A DNA stretch of 34,881 nucleotides from Bacteroidales bacterium (GTDB lineage: Bacteria; Bacteroidota; Bacteroidia; Bacteroidales; UBA932): NCBI GenBank assembly GCA_024398105.1, contig JAKSJP010000027.1, forward strand, positions 1 to 34,881. Reading direction: 5' to 3'. Positions 30,370 to 34,881 of the stretch are shown piece by piece. Both the position numbers and the translations under genes were made by a program. Positions within the stretch are counted from its first letter, which is position 1; each line of letters starts with the position of its first letter. The notes beneath the pieces are model-generated. The model was not told the DNA's origin. It saw nothing but the letters and a program-made list of their open reading frames with translations, and ran no database searches.

Positions 30370-32058
30370 CTACCCTACACCGAATATAATGATGATGAAC
30401 TGAGCCAGGAAGACCCTGAGGAAGGTCGCCAGAGGATATACCGACGCGTATGCCTCTGCTGAGTTGTCATTGTCAAGGAGACTGTTCGCATAAGCAAGTG
30501 CGTTAGGGTTGGTATAGCTTCCGCAGAGAAGTCCGACATTCTGGCTGAATTCAAGATGAAGCACTTTTTCGTTGAACACGGCGACGAGTAGGATCGGCAC
30601 AGCTGCGAGCACGACAGCAAGAATAGCCATTTCAAGTCCTCGGGCACAGAACACATTCTCCACAAAAGTACCGCCGACACTGAAGCCGAGGCTGGCGAAG
30701 AAGAAAGTGATGCCCAGCTGGCGTAGCATAAGGTTCGCCGCACGGGTCGTGTAGGTCGTGATATGGATCTTAGGTCCGAAAGCTCCCATGAGGATACCCA
30801 TGATTATAGGGCCGCCGGCGATACCGAGCTTGACAGGGCTGCTCATGCCTGGGATAGCCACAGGGATGCTGCCGAGAAGTACTCCGAGGAAGATACCTAC
30901 CAGAAGCGGGATAAGTCTCGGCTCGTTGAGCCTGGCCTCCTCATTTCCGACTGCCTTGCCGAGGATCTTGATCTTCTCCTCGTCGCCTACCACGGTCAGA
31001 CGGTCACCGAACTGAAGCTGGGTCCCGGCCTGAGGGACGATGGTCATACCAGCTCGGTTGATACGTGTGATATTGACTCCGAACTTGTTACGGAGCTTGA
31101 GCTTGGAGAGAGGAATTCCGACGACACTGTCCTGAGTTACTCTGAGATGCACGCTTACGAGTCTCTTGTCGATGATGTTCCAATCGATGTCAGGACGGTT
31201 CCAGTCTGTCTCCTCTTCCTGACCGAACAGAGGACCGAACTTATGTATGTCGTCCTTGCTGCAGATAATCATCAGATGGTCATTCTTATGGAGTACCGTA
31301 TCCGATACCGGAATCATCACCCCGCCGTTTCTCCAGAGGCGCGAGATGACGAAATGGAAGCCGCTGTTCGCGACGACGTCCTTCACAGCCATTCCATAGA
31401 AAGCCGGATTGAGGACGCGTACCTCAGTGACTGCTGTGTACTTGTCTCCAATGCGGCCGGACGAACGTTCCGCGCTCTCAGGGAAAATACGGCGGAGCAG
31501 CGCGACGCAAAGGATCACGGTCAGGACACTGAAAGGATAGCCCACCGCATAGGCAGATGCTACATTATGCGACGCCTGGATGGAAGAAGGATCGATGTCG
31601 AGAACGGTCTGCTGGGACGCGATCATGGCAGGTGTATTGGTAGTCGCACCCGAGAGGATACCCATCGCGTCAGGGATGCTCAGGCCTACGGCAAACGCAG
31701 CGGCGAGCGCTAGCAGAGAACCGAGGACGGTGACCAGCATGGCGCTGAGATTAAGCTTCACTCCCCCCTTTCGCAGAGAGCTGAAGAATCCCGGACCCAT
31801 CTGAAGTCCGAGAGCATACACGAAGATGACAAGACCGAAGTTCTTGGCCATGTCAAGCATCGAGGCGTTCGTCTGGACTCCCCACTGATTGGCGAAATGT
31901 CCCACAGCGATAGCTGCGAAGAACACGAAACTGCCTCCTAATGAAAACTTACCTATCTTGATCCTGCCCAGTGCCAGTCCGAGAATGGAGATCGCTGTAA
32001 GCAACAGCACGGTCTGCGCAGCGCTTTCCTGCGTAAAAATTTCCTTCAACCAAATCAT
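30370..32058 (-). CDS. AspT/YidE-family transporter with RCK_C domains
   Basis: A 562-residue inner-membrane transporter of the aspartate:alanine exchanger (AspT/YbjL/YidE) family. Two homologous membrane domains (about residues 10-185 and 385-560) carry the paired family motif, GLVIFVYALGLQMGPGFFSSL in the first and LGITFFFASLGFSVGGTF in the second. SGATTNTPAM and CGSYTNPNALAYANSL are the matching GxTNxPA/L signatures of the substrate site. Two RCK_C regulatory domains lie between (VRVLNPAFYGMAVKDVV..., VHLRVTQDSVVGIPLSKLKL...). The TAACTTTG box ends four bases before the ATG, so the mRNA may be leaderless. It is divergent from the VOC gene. Dicarboxylate or amino-acid exchange is likely, with the exact substrates unknown. 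Confidence 0.9.
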   Translation of the reverse strand: MIWLKEIFTQESAAQTVLLLTAISILGLALGRIKIGKFSLGGSFVFFAAIAVGHFANQWGVQTNASMLDMAKNFGLVIFVYALGLQMGPGFFSSLRKGGVKLNLSAMLVTVLGSLLALAAAFAVGLSIPDAMGILSGATTNTPAMIASQQTVLDIDPSSIQASHNVASAYAVGYPFSVLTVILCVALLRRIFPESAERSSGRIGDKYTAVTEVRVLNPAFYGMAVKDVVANSGFHFVISRLWRNGGVMIPVSDTVLHKNDHLMIICSKDDIHKFGPLFGQEEETDWNRPDIDWNIIDKRLVSVHLRVTQDSVVGIPLSKLKLRNKFGVNITRINRAGMTIVPQAGTQLQFGDRLTVVGDEEKIKILGKAVGNEEARLNEPRLIPLLVGIFLGVLLGSIPVAIPGMSSPVKLGIAGGPIIMGILMGAFGPKIHITTYTTRAANLMLRQLGITFFFASLGFSVGGTFVENVFCARGLEMAILAVVLAAVPILLVAVFNEKVLHLEFSQNVGLLCGSYTNPNALAYANSLLDNDNSAEAYASVYPLATFLRVFLAQFIIIIFGVG

Positions 32059-32062
32059 GGTT

Positions 32063-32070
32063 CAAAGTTA
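32063..32070 (-). promoter_or_regulatory. -7 promoter box TAACTTTG for the AspT-like transporter
   Basis: Consensus TAnnTTTG on the minus strand, followed by AACC and the ATG at 32058. The four-base spacing matches the NUDIX gene and its remnant and suggests a leaderless transcript. Confidence 0.6.
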
Positions 32071-32084
32071 ATCCAATTATTTAT

Positions 32085-32092
32085 TAAATTTG
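32085..32092 (+). promoter_or_regulatory. -7 promoter box TAAATTTG for the VOC gene
   Basis: Consensus box 44 bases before the ATG at 32137. It is 14 bases from the divergent transporter promoter box. Confidence 0.5.
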
Positions 32093-32136
32093 TCAGACTT
32101 GCAGTTTATCAGACATAGAGAAACAATCAGATAGAC

Positions 32137-33042
32137 ATGACAGACCCAAAACACATCCGCCCACAGAGGCCGAAGATTCTTGGAATCGCCCACTTCGGTG
32201 TGTATACCGACGATCTTGAAAACACCGCCGCTCTCTTCACCGACTATTTCGGATATGGAAAGCCATATTACGTCGAGCGTCCAGGTCAGCCTACCATCAT
32301 GTTCATCAAGATCAATGACAGGCAGTACATGGAGTTCGTCAAGGACGACGAGTGCAGAGAATGGAAATACCGCCACACCGCATTCGAGACCGACGACATC
32401 GAAGCCATGCGCATCTATCTCAGGATGATGGGTGTAAAGGTCCCTGACGGGACCATGGACCCTGGATTCGGTTTCAAGTGCTTCTTCATCAAGGACTTCA
32501 GTGGTCATGATGTCGAGTTCATCCAGTACATCGGCACCGGTCTTCTCGCCGAGCACAAGGGCCAGGACCTTCCTGACACACGTGTCTCAGACCTTATGCG
32601 CCATGTCGGCTGGCTCTGTGACGACTTCTCACGTGACCTCGCATTCTACAGCTTCATCCTCGGATTCGAGGAGTACTGGCGCGGCGGTCCTGACGACAAC
32701 ACCAGCAAGTGGATCAAGCTTGCCATGCCGGACAGTCCTACCAAGGAGTACATCGAGATCATGCTCTATGATTCAAAGCTCGACCAGACAGAGATGGGTT
32801 GCCAGAACCACATCGGTCTTGACGTCGAAGACGTAGACGCTTCAAGGGACATGCTTGCAAAGCGCGGCCTCATACCGGAAGGCTGCACCCAGGGAGAGCC
32901 GATGAAGGTCGGCGCATGCGGCTATGGCCAGAGCAACTACCTGACAAAGGACAAGACACGCATCGAGCTTATGACAAAAGTAGCAGTCGGAGGAAAGCCG
33001 ACCGCTACTATATATGGAATCCCAGCCAGATACGAGAAGTAA
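32137..33042 (+). CDS. Double VOC (glyoxalase/dioxygenase-fold) protein
   Basis: A 301-residue cytosolic protein with two vicinal-oxygen-chelate modules. The first (about 13-135) begins KILGIAHFGVYTDDLENTAALF with His19 as a likely metal ligand and ends SGHDVEFIQY with a Glu ligand. The second (about 150-285) has MRHVGWLCDDFSRDLAFYSFILGFEEYWRGG, TKEYIEIMLYD, NHIGLDVEDVDASRDMLAKRG and KTRIELMT. The layout matches metal-dependent lyases, dioxygenases or glyoxalases. No specific reaction can be assigned. Its stop is one base from the convergent stop of the DXS-like gene, with no hairpin between. Confidence 0.88.
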   Translation: MTDPKHIRPQRPKILGIAHFGVYTDDLENTAALFTDYFGYGKPYYVERPGQPTIMFIKINDRQYMEFVKDDECREWKYRHTAFETDDIEAMRIYLRMMGVKVPDGTMDPGFGFKCFFIKDFSGHDVEFIQYIGTGLLAEHKGQDLPDTRVSDLMRHVGWLCDDFSRDLAFYSFILGFEEYWRGGPDDNTSKWIKLAMPDSPTKEYIEIMLYDSKLDQTEMGCQNHIGLDVEDVDASRDMLAKRGLIPEGCTQGEPMKVGACGYGQSNYLTKDKTRIELMTKVAVGGKPTATIYGIPARYEK

Positions 33043-33043
33043 T

Positions 33044-34807
33044 CTATCTGGACAGAATCCTAAGGACGTCTTCTACGATCTGTCCGTCAAGCAGACGGTT
33101 ATCCGCAAGGATCTGCTGCTGGTCGAACCGGTCGTAGAAGTCTTTCTTTATACCTCCTACAAGGACCTTCATGTCGCTGTCACCATAGTATGAAGCGATA
33201 CGGTCTCCGAAACCTCCGTCCTTGCAGCCGTCCTCGAGAGTGACGACAAGCTTATGGCCTGCCTTGAGCGAATCAAGCACAGCAGCATCCACACTGTGAA
33301 GATATCTTGGATTTACCAGAGTCGCATCGATGCCCTTGTCCGCAAGCAGACGGACCACAGACTCGCCCTTCTGATAGAATGAACCGGCAGCTATTACAGC
33401 GACCTGGCTGCCCTTCTTCGCAATCTTGTATGAAGGCTCATAGCTGTATTCGGCGTCGACCTCGGCATCGCTATGCACGACACCGTTGCTCGGAACCCTG
33501 ATGGCTATCGGCTTCCTGTCCTGACGTACCGCCCAGCTGAGCATCGCGAAATACTCCTCACATGTCGTAGGAGCCATATAGATAAGGCCCGGGATGCTGC
33601 ACAGCATAGGAATGTCGAAAAGGCAGACATGAGTGATATCGTTCATGGTACCGATTCCGCCTAATGTCACATTGACGACCGCCGGGTTCTGGTTCACGCA
33701 AAGATCCTGGGCAAGCTGGTCATAGGTACGCTGGATGAAGGTAGAATGGACGGACCATACCGGACGGAGGCCACCTTTGGCCATTCCGCTGGCCATCGCG
33801 CAGGCCTGCTCCTCAGCGATGCCCACATCGACATGCTGAGCGCCTGCCAGTTCTCTCTTGGCAGCATCGAAACCGGCACCGATCGGCACTCCTGCAGAAA
33901 TGGCGACGATGGTCGGATCTGTCTTCATCTGCTCAAGCATCCAGTTACTGAAGAGCTCCTCATATGACTCAGATGCCGGACTTTCCGGACGGCTGCCATC
34001 CTTCGGGTCGAACGGATTGCCCCAATGCCAGCCTTCCTTGTCCTCGACAGCCGGAGCAAAGCCATGGCCCTTCTCAGTATGGACGTGCACGACAGTCGGC
34101 TTATCTGTATCCTTCACGCTCTGGAAAGCCGCGATAAGCTTCTCTACATCATGTCCTTCCTCGACATACTGATAATCAAAGCCCAGAGCCTTGAACCAGT
34201 TATGTCCGCACTGACCTTTGCTCTCACGCAGGGCGCGAAGATTCTTATATATGCCACCATGGTTCTCGGCAATGGACATCTCATTGTCATTGACGACTAT
34301 GATGATACCTGTTCCAAGCTCAGACGCTTCGTCAAATCCCTCGAAGGCCTCACCACCTGAAAGCGAGCCATCGCCTATGACCACTACGATGTTCTCTTTG
34401 GTTCCCTTGATGTCGCGGGCTTTCTGCAGGCCCGTAGCAAGACTTATCGAAGTCGAAGTATGGCCTATCTCGAAATTGTCGTAAAGAGGGCTCTCGGCAG
34501 GAGAAGTAAAGCCGCTGACGGCATTCATCTGGTCATCATCGCCATAGAAGCCAGATGCACGGCCGGTAAGGATCTTATGAGGATAACACTGATGGCTGAC
34601 ATCGAACACGAACTTGTCAGTCGGTGCGTTGAATACATAATGCAATGCTACGGTCGCTTCTACGAAACCAAGATTGGGGCCTACGTGGCCACCATGTCTG
34701 CTGACTCTTTTGATTATTGCCGCACGGGTCTCGTCGCATACTACTCGGAGAGCCTCGATATCCAGTCCTTTGAGATCGGCTGGTGAATTGATGTTTTCGA
34801 TATACAT
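33044..34807 (-). CDS. DXS-like thiamine-diphosphate enzyme (short form)
   Basis: A 587-residue transketolase-superfamily enzyme close to 1-deoxy-D-xylulose-5-phosphate synthase, which joins pyruvate and glyceraldehyde 3-phosphate for isoprenoid, thiamine and pyridoxal synthesis. Conserved parts are GGHVGPNLGFVEATVALHYVF, HQCYPHKILTGR, GHTSTSISLATGLQKA, the ThDP site IGDGSLSGGEAFEGF...VVNDNEMSIAENHGG, the catalytic Glu in VGIAEEQACAMASG, and HSTFIQRTYDQ. It is 30-50 residues shorter than typical DXS. The AEQH motif is AEEQ, and the SDE(N) motif after MAP is TTCEE, so a substrate-contacting Asp is changed. It may be a second DXS-type paralogue with altered substrate use; a canonical dxs elsewhere would support that. 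No TAnnTTTG box is seen upstream, only an AT-rich GTTAAA/TTTAAC inverted repeat. Confidence 0.86.
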   Translation of the reverse strand: MYIENINSPADLKGLDIEALRVVCDETRAAIIKRVSRHGGHVGPNLGFVEATVALHYVFNAPTDKFVFDVSHQCYPHKILTGRASGFYGDDDQMNAVSGFTSPAESPLYDNFEIGHTSTSISLATGLQKARDIKGTKENIVVVIGDGSLSGGEAFEGFDEASELGTGIIIVVNDNEMSIAENHGGIYKNLRALRESKGQCGHNWFKALGFDYQYVEEGHDVEKLIAAFQSVKDTDKPTVVHVHTEKGHGFAPAVEDKEGWHWGNPFDPKDGSRPESPASESYEELFSNWMLEQMKTDPTIVAISAGVPIGAGFDAAKRELAGAQHVDVGIAEEQACAMASGMAKGGLRPVWSVHSTFIQRTYDQLAQDLCVNQNPAVVNVTLGGIGTMNDITHVCLFDIPMLCSIPGLIYMAPTTCEEYFAMLSWAVRQDRKPIAIRVPSNGVVHSDAEVDAEYSYEPSYKIAKKGSQVAVIAAGSFYQKGESVVRLLADKGIDATLVNPRYLHSVDAAVLDSLKAGHKLVVTLEDGCKDGGFGDRIASYYGDSDMKVLVGGIKKDFYDRFDQQQILADNRLLDGQIVEDVLRILSR

Positions 34808-34838
34808 GTAATGCTATGTTCATTTATATCAATGATTC

Positions 34839-34852
34839 GTTAAAAATTTAAC
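34839..34852. repeat. Short AT-rich inverted repeat upstream of the DXS-like gene
   Basis: GTTAAA and TTTAAC flank a two-base centre about 32 bases before the ATG at 34807. It could be a protein-binding site or chance in an AT-rich spacer. Confidence 0.3.
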
Positions 34853-34881
34853 AATTATATAAATTTCAATTACTTACGTAT

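Overview
The window looks like chromosomal DNA of a member of the Bacteroidota, most likely a gut or rumen Bacteroidales. The evidence is the Bacteroidota-type promoter box TAnnTTTG in front of many genes, lipoprotein signals, a cluster of secreted glycoside hydrolases (GH95, GH43, a GH5-like enzyme, GH35), a SusC-type TonB plug protein, and a large membrane protein resembling the DUF6057 group. The genus cannot be fixed from this sequence. No tRNA, rRNA, CRISPR array, insertion sequence or phage gene was seen, and genes are packed tightly.

Region 1 (1-6300, minus strand) is one compact run of ten genes read from a promoter at about 6310 towards the left edge: a NUDIX hydrolase, a tocopherol-cyclase-like lipocalin protein, a 49-residue zinc-ribbon protein, a HARE-HTH-like protein, an alpha/beta hydrolase, a GNAT acetyltransferase, a flavodoxin-fold reductase, an aldo/keto reductase, a hexapeptide acetyltransferase and a Y-family DNA polymerase cut by the window edge. 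Several junctions overlap (ATGA, TAGTG), which suggests translational coupling. A GH35 beta-galactosidase-like gene (6367-8079) diverges from it.

Region 2 (8141-15383, minus) holds a membrane protein resembling DUF6057, a PD40 beta-propeller lipoprotein with a c-type haem motif, a GNAT-like protein, a PAS protein, two unknown envelope proteins, a SUMF1-type lipoprotein and an acidic repeat protein. The last is preceded by a decayed copy of the start of the NUDIX gene that still carries its promoter.

Region 3 (15501-22502, plus) is the most striking part. It is a six-gene operon built like a group 4 membrane-bound [NiFe] hydrogenase (Hyf/Hyc order B-C-E-F-G-H/I), but the catalytic subunit lacks all four nickel-iron cysteines and the small subunit lacks three of the four proximal-cluster cysteines. 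It should therefore be an energy-converting-hydrogenase-related (Ehr) complex, not a hydrogenase. Its last gene fuses a half-ferredoxin to the small subunit.

Region 4 (22512-28237, minus) is a small polysaccharide-utilisation operon: a plug-only TonB protein, then GH95, GH43 and GH5-like enzymes, with no full SusC or SusD. It converges on the Ehr operon at a shared hairpin that overlaps both stop codons.

Region 5 (28453-34807) holds a long RelA/SpoT protein with an intact hydrolase and a degenerate synthetase domain, an AspT/YidE-type transporter, a double VOC-domain protein and a short DXS-like enzyme.
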